Assembly (NCBI GenBank): GCA_942493315.1
Contig: OW818690.1
Coordinates: 1,178,001-1,242,000, forward strand
DNA length: 64,000 bases
From: UBA5429 sp942493315
GTDB taxonomy: Bacteria; Bacteroidota; Bacteroidia; Bacteroidales; WCHB1-69
Reading direction: 5' to 3'
Of this stretch, positions 18,355 through 27,735 are shown in pieces. The position numbers were made by a program, and so were the translations under genes. Position 1 is the stretch's first letter. Each line of letters begins with the position of its first letter. The notes under the pieces were generated by a model. It was not told the origin of the DNA, did no database searches, and saw only the letters and a program-made list of their open reading frames with translations.

Positions 18355-19227
18355 TTATAAAATATTTGCTAATTGTTCTTTCAGCTTTTCAGCTTCATCC
18401 TTCATAGCAACAACAATTTGTTGAATATTAAAGTGATTGCATTTAGATCCAATCGTGTTGATCTCTCTTCCCATTTCCTGAGCAATAAATCCCAGTTTTT
18501 TTCCCGGAGAGGAATTTTCATGAATTGTTTCTAAAAAATAATCACAATGTTTTTTTAATCTAACTTTTTCTTCCGTAATATCTAATTTTTCAATATAGAA
18601 AATAAGTTCCTGCTCAAAGCGATTTGGATCATATTTTCCGGTCAATTGAGCTTTTTCTAATGCATCTTCCATCCTTTTTCTGATCGTTCCTATCCGTTCT
18701 TCTTCAAACGGGGTAATCTCTTGTAAAAGTTGTTGAATGGTATTCACTCTCAACACAGTGTCATCTTCCAAAACTTTACCTTCTGAAGACCGGAATTCTG
18801 TAACCATTTTACAAGTATCCACAATAGCAACTTTCAATTGTTCCCATACAGATTCAGGTAACTCTTCTTTGGGAGATGAGATCACATCCGGCATCTTTAA
18901 GGTTTGTAAAAAAAGATCTGAATTATTTTGATTTCCAACAAAATCAGAAAGTTTATGGAGCTGTTCAAAATAGAGTTTAGCCAACTCGAAATCGATCGAT
19001 GTAGTAAGTGAAGAAGCTTTGTCAATATAAATGGCTACATCAATTTTCCCTCTTTCCAGTTGTTGGGATATGATTCCTCTAATCTCGTTTTCTTTATCTC
19101 TAAACAAAGAGGAGATACGGGTATTCAAATCCAATTGTTTACTATTAAGGGATCTCATTTCGATAATGACACTTTTATGATCTAAAGTGACATTTGATTT
19201 ACCGAATCCGGTCATTGATTGAATCAT
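18355..19227 (-). CDS. yicC: YicC family protein (putative endoribonuclease)
   Basis: 290 residues, the normal YicC length. The N-terminus MIQSMTGFGKS and the C-terminal block KKLGFIAQEMGREINTIGSKC are the conserved family signatures. YicC proteins are oligomeric endoribonucleases linked to small-RNA turnover and stationary-phase survival in E. coli. The terminator of the exb cluster lies just upstream (19241-19268), so yicC-der should have its own promoter in the short gap, although I see no good -7 box there. Confidence 0.9.
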   Translation of the reverse strand: MIQSMTGFGKSNVTLDHKSVIIEMRSLNSKQLDLNTRISSLFRDKENEIRGIISQQLERGKIDVAIYIDKASSLTTSIDFELAKLYFEQLHKLSDFVGNQNNSDLFLQTLKMPDVISSPKEELPESVWEQLKVAIVDTCKMVTEFRSSEGKVLEDDTVLRVNTIQQLLQEITPFEEERIGTIRKRMEDALEKAQLTGKYDPNRFEQELIFYIEKLDITEEKVRLKKHCDYFLETIHENSSPGKKLGFIAQEMGREINTIGSKCNHFNIQQIVVAMKDEAEKLKEQLANIL

Positions 19228-19240
19228 ATCTTGTTTTTTT

Positions 19241-19268
19241 AATAAAAAGGGTAGCTTACGCCACCCTA
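19241..19268 (-). terminator. Intrinsic terminator of the exbB-exbD cluster
   Basis: On the minus strand GGGTGGC and GCTACCC (one G-U pair) enclose the loop GTAA, followed by TTTTTATT. It separates the exb cluster from yicC. Confidence 0.7.
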
Positions 19269-19300
19269 AAGTATTTTTTATGTAAAAATCAACAGATAGT

Positions 19301-19795
19301 TTATTGATTTTCTTGAGTAGCCTTCTTACCGGTAGCGTAATTGATTTTCAATGCGCTATTGGCACGAAGTTCCTGTTTAATGATATTTACATATCTCATT
19401 TGAACATCCTTGTCCACCTTTAAGGAAAATGTTAATTTATTTTTATCACTTTCATCTAAAGGAGCTTTTCGAGCAATAATAAACTCTTTTACACTTTTTT
19501 CCAAGTCTTCAGGTTTAATAGTTTGATCGTCGAGTTGAACAGAGATCTTTCCGGGAGGTAATGTATTTTCTTTATTACTAATAGGAGTACCAATATAAAT
19601 AGTAGCAACTAAAGATTTTTTTTCCAATTTTTGGATTTCGGTTGCAGTTGGAACTTTTAAAAGAACCTTAATATTGGTTTCACGCATATTGGTAATAACC
19701 ATGAAGAAGAATAAGAACATGAAAATAATGTCCGACATCGAACCTGTGTTAATTTCAGGAACTTCCTTTTTTTCGTCTTTTCTAAATCTTGCCAT
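19301..19795 (-). CDS. exbD: ExbD/TolR family protein, second copy in cluster
   Basis: 164 residues. After a basic N-terminus comes a single transmembrane helix, with the family motif NTGSMSDIIFMFLFFFMV in which the Asp (about residue 22) is the proton-carrying residue of ExbD. The rest is a periplasmic domain. With ExbB it harvests the proton gradient to drive TonB-dependent uptake. It lies 12 bases after the other exbD and is the last gene before the terminator. Confidence 0.9.
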   Translation of the reverse strand: MARFRKDEKKEVPEINTGSMSDIIFMFLFFFMVITNMRETNIKVLLKVPTATEIQKLEKKSLVATIYIGTPISNKENTLPPGKISVQLDDQTIKPEDLEKSVKEFIIARKAPLDESDKNKLTFSLKVDKDVQMRYVNIIKQELRANSALKINYATGKKATQENQ

Positions 19796-19807
19796 AATCT
19801 TCCGTTT

Positions 19808-20380
19808 TTATTGAGCTTGGTTATTCAAATCGTTAGGTTTTGCCTCAGAAATTTGCATAGGAACAGCAATTTTTATGGCATTTTGAATAGCAGTATCCAG
19901 TGTACTATATTTTTTTCCAAAATACTGATTGGCTACTTTATCACGTAATTCATTTACAGCTTTTTCCAATTCATTTTGAACTTGAACATAGATATCATAA
20001 GAGGTACTTTGGTCATTTTTCAAAGAAACAACTCCTTGAGAAACCATGAAATCGCCAATGAAGTTGATTGATTTTCTTTCTTTTACAGGAAGATCTTCAG
20101 AGTTATTGGCATTTTCAAAAAACTCTTTAGCTTTATCTTTTAATTCGGAAACTGTAATGATGGAACCATTAGCACTAATCTCATTTTTAAAGTTAACAAC
20201 TACTTCCAAAACGTTTCTTTTATTAACTTTTGCCTCTTCAGTAACAATTGCTGGGGGTGGAAGTTTTCTAGGAATACCTTGTTCAGTATTGATAGAGGAA
20301 GTCAACAAGAAGAATGTTAACAATAGAAAAGAGATATCTGCCATAGAACCAGTATTGATTCCGGGTGTTTTTCTAGCCAT
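19808..20380 (-). CDS. exbD: ExbD/TolR family protein, first copy in cluster
   Basis: 190 residues with the same plan as its neighbour: N-terminal NTGSMADISFLLLTFFLLT, including the membrane Asp (about residue 14), then a longer periplasmic region rich in charged helices. Two unlike ExbD proteins with one ExbB is the usual Bacteroidota arrangement, suggesting a heteromeric stator. It begins one base after the stop of the preceding membrane protein. Confidence 0.9.
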   Translation of the reverse strand: MARKTPGINTGSMADISFLLLTFFLLTSSINTEQGIPRKLPPPAIVTEEAKVNKRNVLEVVVNFKNEISANGSIITVSELKDKAKEFFENANNSEDLPVKERKSINFIGDFMVSQGVVSLKNDQSTSYDIYVQVQNELEKAVNELRDKVANQYFGKKYSTLDTAIQNAIKIAVPMQISEAKPNDLNNQAQ

Positions 20381-20381
20381 T

Positions 20382-21332
20382 TTATCTATATTTTTTAATG
20401 GTATTCATTATCATTGATCCAACAATCATCAAAAGTGTTCCAAAGAGTATCACATAGAATACGATCAAGCCAGAGCCTACCCATTTCATAAGAGAACTGC
20501 TAACCTGAAGTTCGATTGCTTTATCAGTTAATTCTCCTGAAGAAACGAAATATCCTATAACAGCAACAATAACAATTGCTAATAATCCAAAGATTCCACC
20601 AATATTTGATTTGAAGTTTTTTACCATTTGGTAAATGAAGAAAACAACAAGAAGACCTAATGTCAAGAAAAATACTATATAGGAGAAATAGATAGAATAA
20701 TCGATATAAAAGCTTTGAGTTGTATAATCTGAAACTGATACAATATAAGATTTTAAATCTAATTCTTTTTTATTTTTTGAATTAAACGAGTTGATTTCTT
20801 GAATTTTATTTAAAACACTGGTAGCAGCTTTAATATTTTCATTTTGTAAAAGATAGTCTTGTTTTACAATGGTATAATCACTTTCCAATGTTTTAATATA
20901 AATAGGAAGATCCTGAATAGTTTTAATTTTCGTAAAACCATCTGTATAGTAAGCACTATTTTTTGCTTCTTTAAAAAGTTTTGCAGAATATTCAGGGAAA
21001 GCAGCTACATAAGCATCAAATTCCTCTTGATTATCCTCAACTTCTTTTAGAGATGTGATATAAGTGTAAAAAATGTCTCTTTGTAACGATTCTTTTTTAA
21101 GTTCAGCATTAGATTCGTTTATTTGAGCTTCATATTTTTTCACAAAATCAGGGAGTGTTTCAACTTTTAAAGATTTAACATCTTTAATCATTTCAGGATT
21201 TGATTCTTTTACTTTATTTGCAGCAAAGTAGGTAACTTTTGATGCATCATCAAAACTGACAGAAAAGACCAGCCCCAAGATGCAAGCAATACCTGCAATA
21301 GTAAAGACAATTATATTAACAATTTTTCTCAT
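20382..21332 (-). CDS. Membrane protein of the TonB-energising cluster, unknown function
   Basis: 316 residues. One N-terminal membrane helix (MRKIVNIIVFTIAGIACILG) is followed by a roughly 180-residue helical periplasmic region and three C-terminal helices (about 216-236, 244-262 and 285-310). No enzyme motif is visible. Its position between exbB (40 bases upstream) and exbD (1 base downstream), which is kept in many Bacteroidota, argues for a structural or regulatory role in the proton-channel complex. The sequence alone gives no function. Confidence 0.65.
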   Translation of the reverse strand: MRKIVNIIVFTIAGIACILGLVFSVSFDDASKVTYFAANKVKESNPEMIKDVKSLKVETLPDFVKKYEAQINESNAELKKESLQRDIFYTYITSLKEVEDNQEEFDAYVAAFPEYSAKLFKEAKNSAYYTDGFTKIKTIQDLPIYIKTLESDYTIVKQDYLLQNENIKAATSVLNKIQEINSFNSKNKKELDLKSYIVSVSDYTTQSFYIDYSIYFSYIVFFLTLGLLVVFFIYQMVKNFKSNIGGIFGLLAIVIVAVIGYFVSSGELTDKAIELQVSSSLMKWVGSGLIVFYVILFGTLLMIVGSMIMNTIKKYR

Positions 21333-21372
21333 AACTTTCTATGGTTCGTTAAGGTTAAAACGTTTTCAAAAA

Positions 21373-22227
21373 TTATTTATTTTTGATTAAAATATCCATG
21401 AAAGAGATAGTAGCGTCTTCCATATCGCTAACGATTGCGTCAATTTTTGATAAAATATAGTTGTAGAATACTTGTAAAATAATCGCAGTGATCAAACCGA
21501 ATACAGTTGTTAAAAGAGCCACTTTCATACCGGCAGCAACAACGGTTGGAGAGATATCACCAGCTCTTTCGATATCGTCAAATGCGAAAACCATACCTAC
21601 AACAGTACCTAAGAATCCCAACATGGGTCCTAAAGCCAATGCTAATGCGATCCAGCTTAAGTTTACTTCTAATTTGCTCATTTGAACGCTACCGTAAGAT
21701 ACAACTGCTTTTTCAACAGATTCCATACCTTCATCGTAACGATCCAATCCTTGATAAAAAACACCAGCCAAAGGTCCTTTAGTATCGCGGCAAAGTTCTT
21801 TTGCTTTAGTTATACCACCGGTTTTGATAGCGTCTTCAATTTTTTGTAATAATTTAGCAGAATTAACTGTAGCTAAGTTTAGATAGAAAATTCTTTCAAT
21901 AACTAAAGCCAAACCTAAAACTAAACATAATAAGATTGGAGCCATCCAAACAGCACCACCCTCAATAAATTTATTTTTCAACACATAGTGTAAACTTTCT
22001 TCAACAACATTGTCGTTGTCACTTGATAAAGTAGCTTTATCAGCAGGAGCAGCAGCAGTTTCAGGAGCTACCTCTTTCGTATCAGCTTTTTTCTCATCTT
22101 TAACTACCTTTGTAGTAGTTTCTTTTTTGGGTTCAGCAGTTTTTTCTTTGTTTTGTGCAAAAGCCATGTTTGAAATACCGAAGGTTAATAAACCGATTAC
22201 GGTAAATAAAGCGATTAATTTTTTCAT
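21373..22227 (-). CDS. exbB: ExbB/TolQ/MotA proton-channel protein with signal peptide and acidic N-terminal region
   Basis: 284 residues. A cleavable-looking signal peptide (ending NMAFAQ) and a Lys/Glu/Ala-rich segment to about residue 75 precede the channel core. Membrane helices are AVWMAPILLCLVLGLALVIE, LSWIALALALGPMLGFLGTV and KVALLTTVFGLITAIILQVF. The GPMLGFLGTVVGM motif is diagnostic of ExbB/TolQ. It powers TonB-dependent receptors. It is the first gene of a four-gene operon ending at the terminator at 19241-19268. Confidence 0.92.
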   Translation of the reverse strand: MKKLIALFTVIGLLTFGISNMAFAQNKEKTAEPKKETTTKVVKDEKKADTKEVAPETAAAPADKATLSSDNDNVVEESLHYVLKNKFIEGGAVWMAPILLCLVLGLALVIERIFYLNLATVNSAKLLQKIEDAIKTGGITKAKELCRDTKGPLAGVFYQGLDRYDEGMESVEKAVVSYGSVQMSKLEVNLSWIALALALGPMLGFLGTVVGMVFAFDDIERAGDISPTVVAAGMKVALLTTVFGLITAIILQVFYNYILSKIDAIVSDMEDATISFMDILIKNK

Positions 22228-22311
22228 AATTACTTTACGGATTTAATGATTTAATGTTTTTTGTTAATTTCTTTTTTTATTATAAACTATTATTATTCAA
22301 ATTATTAGTTG

Positions 22312-22399
22312 CGGAGAGAAAGGGATTCGAACCCTTGAAACGCTTTCGGCGTTTACACACTTTCCAGGCGTGCGCCTTCGACCACTCGGCCATCTCTCC
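22312..22399 (-). tRNA. tRNA-Ser (anticodon GGA)
   Basis: 88 bases with a long variable arm. Acceptor arms are GGAGAGA and TCTCTCC with discriminator G. The anticodon stem CACGC/GTGTG encloses CTGGAAA (anticodon GGA). The variable arm is AACGCC...GGCGTT, and the T-loop is GGTTCGAATCC. It reads UCC and UCU codons. CCA is not encoded. Confidence 0.96.
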
Positions 22400-22484
22400 T
22401 CACAAATTTTTTGAGCGTGTAAAATTATAAAAAATTTACGAGCTTTTGGTCAATACTTGAATTTTTTTTACCAAATTATTTTTT

Positions 22485-22493
22485 TATTTTTGC
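22485..22493 (+). promoter_or_regulatory. -7 box for the aminotransferase-led operon
   Basis: TATTTTTGC matches the consensus, 38 bases before the GTG at 22532. Its place rules out the longer reading frame that starts at 22457, because the box would then be inside the gene. Confidence 0.55.
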
Positions 22494-22531
22494 ACCTTAT
22501 TATTATTAACTTTGTAAAATCGTATAACTTC

Positions 22532-23842
22532 GTGAAAAATACCCCAATTAGTAAGGAATTAGTAGATTATATTGTTGCGAACAGCGGCATTAATAACTTA
22601 GGAACTGCTTCTATTAGAGAGATTAAAAAATTGATTAATCAGATTGAAGAGAAAAGTAATACCAATTTTATACGTATGGAAATGGGAATTCCCGGAATTC
22701 CTGCTTCACAAATTGGAGTTAATGCTCAAATTGAAGCACTTAAAAATGGATGCGCTGCCATCTATCCGGATATTGACGGAACACCCGAATTGAAGAATGA
22801 GATGTCACGCTTTATCAAAAATTATCTGGATCTCGATATATCCCCATCTGGTTGTATCCCAACAGTCGGATCCATGATGGGAGGAATGGCAGGATTTATG
22901 ACATTCTCCAGAGCAAGAAAAGGCAGAGATACTACATTATTTATAGATCCCGGGTTTCCTGTTCAAAAACAACAACATCGGGTTTTAGGACTAAAATATG
23001 AATCATTTGATGTTTATGACTTTAGAGGTGATCTATTGAAAGATAAAGTGGAATCTTTTTTAATGAAAGGAAATGTTCATTCCATCATTTATTCAAACCC
23101 TAATAATCCATCCTGGATCTGTTTTACTGAAAAAGAGTTGCAAATCATTGGAGAATTAGCTAATAAATATGAAGTTTGTGTTTTTGAAGACCTGGCTTAT
23201 TTCGGAATGGATTTTAGAAACGATATCTCTAAACCTGGTCAACCCCCTTACCAACCAACGGTAGGTAAATATACTAATAATTATGCGTTATTGATTTCCA
23301 GTTCCAAAGCATTTAGTTATGCGGGAGAAAGAATTGGGATGCTCGTGTTGTCGGATCACCTTTTTAATCAGGAGTTTCCCGATTTAATTCCCTTTTTTGG
23401 CACTCCAATATTTGGAAGAGCAATCATTTACGGTACCGTATATGCGATCAGTTCCGGAACTTCCCATTCTGCTCAATACGCCTTAGCAGCCATATTAAAA
23501 GCGTGTAACGAAGGAAAATACAATTTTCTGGATGATGTAAAAGTGTATGGTGAAAAAGCAAAAAAAATGAAGAAAATTTTTATCGATAATGGGTTTACCA
23601 TTGTGTATGATAAAGATGAAGATAAACCTTTAGCAGATGGTTTCTATTTTACGATTGCTTATCCGAATCTTACTGGAGAACAGTTACTTAAAGAGTTTCT
23701 ATATTATGGAATAAGCGCCATTACATTAACCATCACCGGCAGTGAAAGAACGGAAGGATTAAGAGCATGTGTTTCCTTAATTCCTTTTGAGCAAATCCCT
23801 GTTTTAGAGGAAAGGCTTTCTATTTTCCGCGAAAATCATTAA
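22532..23842 (+). CDS. Pyridoxal-phosphate-dependent aminotransferase (class I/II)
   Basis: 436 residues from a GTG start (VKNTPISKELVDY), chosen because a -7 box lies at 22485-22493 and the family begins at this point. Fold-type I features are clear: YSNPNNPSW, DLAYFGMDFR with the pyridine-nitrogen Asp, and SSSKAFSYAGERIG, where Lys259 should form the Schiff base. Bacteroidota relatives are widespread but lack an assigned substrate. It heads a plus-strand run of five genes with gaps of 11, -4, 10 and 30 bases. Confidence 0.88.
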   Translation: MKNTPISKELVDYIVANSGINNLGTASIREIKKLINQIEEKSNTNFIRMEMGIPGIPASQIGVNAQIEALKNGCAAIYPDIDGTPELKNEMSRFIKNYLDLDISPSGCIPTVGSMMGGMAGFMTFSRARKGRDTTLFIDPGFPVQKQQHRVLGLKYESFDVYDFRGDLLKDKVESFLMKGNVHSIIYSNPNNPSWICFTEKELQIIGELANKYEVCVFEDLAYFGMDFRNDISKPGQPPYQPTVGKYTNNYALLISSSKAFSYAGERIGMLVLSDHLFNQEFPDLIPFFGTPIFGRAIIYGTVYAISSGTSHSAQYALAAILKACNEGKYNFLDDVKVYGEKAKKMKKIFIDNGFTIVYDKDEDKPLADGFYFTIAYPNLTGEQLLKEFLYYGISAITLTITGSERTEGLRACVSLIPFEQIPVLEERLSIFRENH

Positions 23843-23853
23843 TCAACCTTTTA

Positions 23854-25527
23854 ATGTCATCAAACCTCCCCAAAAATCTATTCATAGATTCTTTTTTACG
23901 TTTTAATAGCATTTTTTTATTGGGGATTTTCCTTTTGCTTTCCTGTAAGCAATCTCCAAAATATTCAGGATTGTCTGAAAATAATGGGGATTGGAAAGAG
24001 GTATACCATTTTTATACCAATGATTCTTATTATAATTTTTTTAAAACTCATATCAAAACTACTCCGGAACCCGATTCTATTGATCTATTAATGATCGAAT
24101 TTTATTCGAGTCACGATCCGTTTTGGTCTAATGAAGGATTTCAGGCAGAAAGAATTGCTCATTTGCTTTCGATCATTAAAAATTCAAATTTACATGGCTT
24201 ACCTAATGAAATGTTTGAGTATCCCTTTTTGAAAAATGCCATAGACTCTGTAGCTCAATTTAAAATAAAAGATCAACAAACACTTTATGATGTGTTATCT
24301 CATGTTGAATGGATTTTAACACGACAATATATTCATTATGTTCAATCGATCCATTTCGGTGCACTCAATCCTGCAGAAATTCATCCCGGGAAATGGTTGT
24401 ATCCTCCTGTTGTTGCTTCTATCGATTTTTATAAGCAAGTTTTGAACAATATGGATCGCTTTGAAATTATAATCGACTCTCTTACTCCCAAAACCAATAG
24501 TTATATACGATTGCAAAAAGAACTTGAAAAATATGCAAACATTTCTGATACAACAGTTTTAGATACATTTAAACATACCAAAACTTATTTTACCGATAAG
24601 ATTATTGCAAATCTGGAACGGTTAAGATGGAAAACCGATAAACCTACAACAGATTATATTACAATCAATATTCCTGATTTTTCGCTACGTACATTTATAA
24701 GTGATACTTGTTCGGTGGTTTTAAAAATATGTTGTGGACAAACGCACACCAAAACTCAAAGAGAAAAATTGACTTTAATCAATGGTGTTTGCCCCTCAGG
24801 GAAATGGGAAACCCCATTGTTGAAGAGCAGGATTTATAACCTAGTATTAAATCCGGAATGGAATATTCCTTATAGTATTTTAAAAGAGGAGTATTTACCA
24901 AAATTAAAAAAGGATAAACTTGCCATCATAACCAAAGAGAAATTAATGGTTTATAATTCCCGAAGAGAGCGTGTTGAACCCGGATCAATTGATTGGAACC
25001 AATACACTCCCAAAAACATTCCATTCGTTTTGGTTCAATCATCGGGAAAACATAATGCGTTAGGTGTAATCAAATTTGATTTTCCAAATCCGGAATCTGT
25101 TTATGTTCATGATACTCCTAATAAAGGAGCTTTTAACAGAAAAAACAGGGCCATAAGTCATGGATGTTGCAGAGTGGAAAATCCGCTTCAATTAGCCCAA
25201 ATATTATTGCAATACAATGAGTTAACGGAAGAAGAGATTGAAAAACTGATGATTATGATAGGGGTTTCTCCTGTTACCGAAATGGGAACACTTTATGCTG
25301 ATACTTTAAAGCTTAAAGAGGAGTTGTTTTTTGAAAAGCTTTCTGAAATTGAAAAAAAATGGTATCGACCATTAAGACCAACGCGTTACAATTTAAAAAA
25401 ATCTATACCTTTGTACATTGAATATTATACTTGCTTTTTAAACGAAAAAGATTCTGTTCAATACTGTAATGATGTTTATTATAAAGATCAAGGAATTCTG
25501 TATCAACTAAATAATTATAAAAAATGA
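23854..25527 (+). CDS. Lipoprotein L,D-transpeptidase (YkuD/YcbB-like)
   Basis: 557 residues. A lipoprotein signal (about residues 13-30, ending LLLSC) places it on a membrane in the periplasm. The catalytic YkuD signature is His419 in HDTPNKG, then SHGCCRVE with His436, Cys438 (nucleophile) and Arg440. The Cys right after the nucleophile is unusual but tolerable. The N-terminal half is the long helical scaffold seen in YcbB-type enzymes. These make 3-3 peptidoglycan cross-links or attach lipoproteins. The stop overlaps the start of the M64 peptidase gene (ATGA). Confidence 0.85.
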   Translation: MSSNLPKNLFIDSFLRFNSIFLLGIFLLLSCKQSPKYSGLSENNGDWKEVYHFYTNDSYYNFFKTHIKTTPEPDSIDLLMIEFYSSHDPFWSNEGFQAERIAHLLSIIKNSNLHGLPNEMFEYPFLKNAIDSVAQFKIKDQQTLYDVLSHVEWILTRQYIHYVQSIHFGALNPAEIHPGKWLYPPVVASIDFYKQVLNNMDRFEIIIDSLTPKTNSYIRLQKELEKYANISDTTVLDTFKHTKTYFTDKIIANLERLRWKTDKPTTDYITINIPDFSLRTFISDTCSVVLKICCGQTHTKTQREKLTLINGVCPSGKWETPLLKSRIYNLVLNPEWNIPYSILKEEYLPKLKKDKLAIITKEKLMVYNSRRERVEPGSIDWNQYTPKNIPFVLVQSSGKHNALGVIKFDFPNPESVYVHDTPNKGAFNRKNRAISHGCCRVENPLQLAQILLQYNELTEEEIEKLMIMIGVSPVTEMGTLYADTLKLKEELFFEKLSEIEKKWYRPLRPTRYNLKKSIPLYIEYYTCFLNEKDSVQYCNDVYYKDQGILYQLNNYKK

Positions 25528-26795
25528 AAAAATTGATATTGTTAATATCAATGGGAATACTTATACTTCCCATTAAAGCACAACATTTTGATTCCTATTT
25601 TATGGATCAAACATTAAAACTGGAATATTATCATATTGGTAAAAAAGGGGAAGAAAAGATTGAAATCAACACTTTTTACAAAGGGGGAGATTGGAATGGA
25701 ACCAGAAATCAACTCCTTGAGCCCGCAAGATATGGGGATATGCTGATTGAAGTTTTTGATTCAATTTCCAATACACTCATCTATTCCAGAAGTTATTCCT
25801 GTTTATTTGGGGAGTATGTGGCTACTGAAAAGGCGGATACAATGGAAGGAAAATTTGAAGAGGTAGTTTTGATCCCTTATCCCAAAAATACAATTTTATA
25901 TAAATTTACAAGTTTTAACAGAAAACAAGTACCTACAATTATTTATTCAGGATCTTTTAATCCTAAAGAAACCAAAACATTATCCTATACCAAAGAGTAT
26001 AAAGTGAAGAAACTTCACAAAGGGGGTGATCCAAAAAAATGTTTGGATATTTTGTTCATTCCGGATGGTTATTCTGAAAATGACAAACAACAATTAGCTT
26101 ACGACATGAAGAAATTTTCTTCCTATATCATAGAGTGTTCCCCTTTTTCCGAGTATTTAGATCAGATCAATATCAATGGAATTGAGGCCTATTCTTATGA
26201 ATCGGGAATTACAGATCCAAATGCTGACGTATATAGGAATACTGTGTTAAATTGCAGCTATAATTCCCTTGATTTAGATCGATACTTGATGTGTCTTAAT
26301 GTTTTTAAAATGCACAACATTGCAGAAGATGCTCCTTATGATATCATTATAGTTATATGTAACTCACCCAAATATGGTGGTGGAGGGATCTATAATTTTT
26401 ATTGTACAGTAAATAACAAAGGGGAATACAGTGATTATGTGATTGTTCATGAATTGGGTCATTTACTTGCAGGATTAGGTGATGAATACTACACTTCAGA
26501 TGTTTCTGTCCGGGATTATTATCCTGAAGGGATTGAACCAGTTGAACCCAATTTGACAACATTAGTCGCATTTGAAAAAAAATGGAAACAACAAATGGAT
26601 CCTGAGACACCCATACCAACACTTGATACCAAACAATATAATAAGGTTTTAGGCGTTTATCAAGGGGGCGGTTATGTAGCTGAAGGAGTATACAGACCCT
26701 GGCAAAATTGTACTATGAAAGAGAAATTGTATAACAATTTTTGTCCGGTTTGTACAAAAACAATACTAGAAACGATACAATATTATTCAAAATAA
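25524..26795 (+). CDS. Secreted M64-family metallopeptidase
   Basis: 423 residues with a signal peptide ending PIKAQ. The zinc site HELGHLLAGLGDEY (His309, Glu310, His313, then Asp320) fits the HExxHxxGxxDE pattern of family M64, known from a Clostridium IgA-cleaving enzyme and common in Bacteroidota. An N-terminal M64 domain (about residues 20-140) precedes the catalytic part, where CLDILFIPDGYSEND is also typical. The substrate cannot be inferred; IgA should not be assumed. It is translationally coupled to the L,D-transpeptidase gene by a 4-base overlap. Confidence 0.85.
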   Translation: MKKLILLISMGILILPIKAQHFDSYFMDQTLKLEYYHIGKKGEEKIEINTFYKGGDWNGTRNQLLEPARYGDMLIEVFDSISNTLIYSRSYSCLFGEYVATEKADTMEGKFEEVVLIPYPKNTILYKFTSFNRKQVPTIIYSGSFNPKETKTLSYTKEYKVKKLHKGGDPKKCLDILFIPDGYSENDKQQLAYDMKKFSSYIIECSPFSEYLDQININGIEAYSYESGITDPNADVYRNTVLNCSYNSLDLDRYLMCLNVFKMHNIAEDAPYDIIIVICNSPKYGGGGIYNFYCTVNNKGEYSDYVIVHELGHLLAGLGDEYYTSDVSVRDYYPEGIEPVEPNLTTLVAFEKKWKQQMDPETPIPTLDTKQYNKVLGVYQGGGYVAEGVYRPWQNCTMKEKLYNNFCPVCTKTILETIQYYSK

Positions 26796-26805
26796 ATTAA
26801 CAACT

Positions 26806-27705
26806 ATGAATATTACGAAATTAGACCACGTTGTAGAGCTTGTAAAATCAAAGCCTAAAAAAAGACTTGTTGCTGCTTATGCAAATGATGATCATACTAT
26901 TGAAGCAGTTAATCATGCCGTTGATATGGGAATTGTTGATGCCACATTAGTTGGAGATGAGGAGATTATCAAAACTATTTGTAAAAATCTAAAGATTGAT
27001 AGTTCAAAATTTGTCATTATTCACGAACCGGTTGATACTAAAGCTGTCACAAAATGTTGTGATTTGATTAATGGCGGTGAAGGGGATATTTTAATGAAAG
27101 GATCATTAACAACCGACAAATACATGAGAGCTATCTTAAACAAGGAGAGAGGATTGTGCCCACCCAATGCGATCATTACCCATATTGCTGTTTTTGAAAA
27201 TCCTGCATATCATAAATTATTGATAGCCAGTGATTGTGCGATTATTTTAAATCCTGATTTAAAACAAAAACAATTTATTCTTAATTCACTTATCAATACG
27301 GCTCATGCTATTGGGATTGAGAAACCAAAAGTTGCCATTATTGCAGCTACAGAACAAATGTCTGCCGGCATGCAAGCCTGTGTAGATGCTGCCATATTAT
27401 CAAAAATGGCTGAAAGAGGTCAAATCACCGGTGCTTTAGTAGAGGGTCCCCTTTCATTGGATGTTGCAACAGATGAAGAAGCTGCAGCTATTAAAAAAAT
27501 GTCAGGTGGTGTATGTGGAGATGCAGACGCTTTGCTATTTCCAAACATTGAAAGTGGAAATGTATTTTATAAATGTTCTACAAAATTCAATAAAGCAGAA
27601 TGTGGTGCCTTTTTAGCCGGTGCTAAAGTTCCTTGTGTTCTTTCTTCCAGAGGCGATACTGCTTTAACTAAGTTATATTCTATTGCAATTGCCGCTACTT
27701 TTTAA
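26806..27705 (+). CDS. ptb: Phosphate butyryl/acetyltransferase
   Basis: 299 residues of the phosphotransacetylase family in the butyryl (Ptb) size class: VKSKPKKRLVAAYANDDHT, then GALVEGPLSLDVA and GDADALLFPNIESGN. It converts acyl-CoA and phosphate to acyl phosphate. In many gut Bacteroidota ptb is followed by butyrate kinase (buk); here it is followed by an unrelated secreted protein, so the kinase must be elsewhere or the substrate differs. Co-transcription with the upstream peptidase gene (10-base gap) is likely. Confidence 0.88.
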   Translation: MNITKLDHVVELVKSKPKKRLVAAYANDDHTIEAVNHAVDMGIVDATLVGDEEIIKTICKNLKIDSSKFVIIHEPVDTKAVTKCCDLINGGEGDILMKGSLTTDKYMRAILNKERGLCPPNAIITHIAVFENPAYHKLLIASDCAIILNPDLKQKQFILNSLINTAHAIGIEKPKVAIIAATEQMSAGMQACVDAAILSKMAERGQITGALVEGPLSLDVATDEEAAAIKKMSGGVCGDADALLFPNIESGNVFYKCSTKFNKAECGAFLAGAKVPCVLSSRGDTALTKLYSIAIAATF

Positions 27706-27735
27706 TGATTTCAACAAGTCAGCCATTTTAAAACT

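Noticed and set aside
22457..22531. Hydrophobic N-terminal extension of the aminotransferase (MNFFYQIIFLFLHLIII)
   Set aside because: It spans a consensus -7 box at 22485-22493, and the conserved protein starts at the GTG at 22532.
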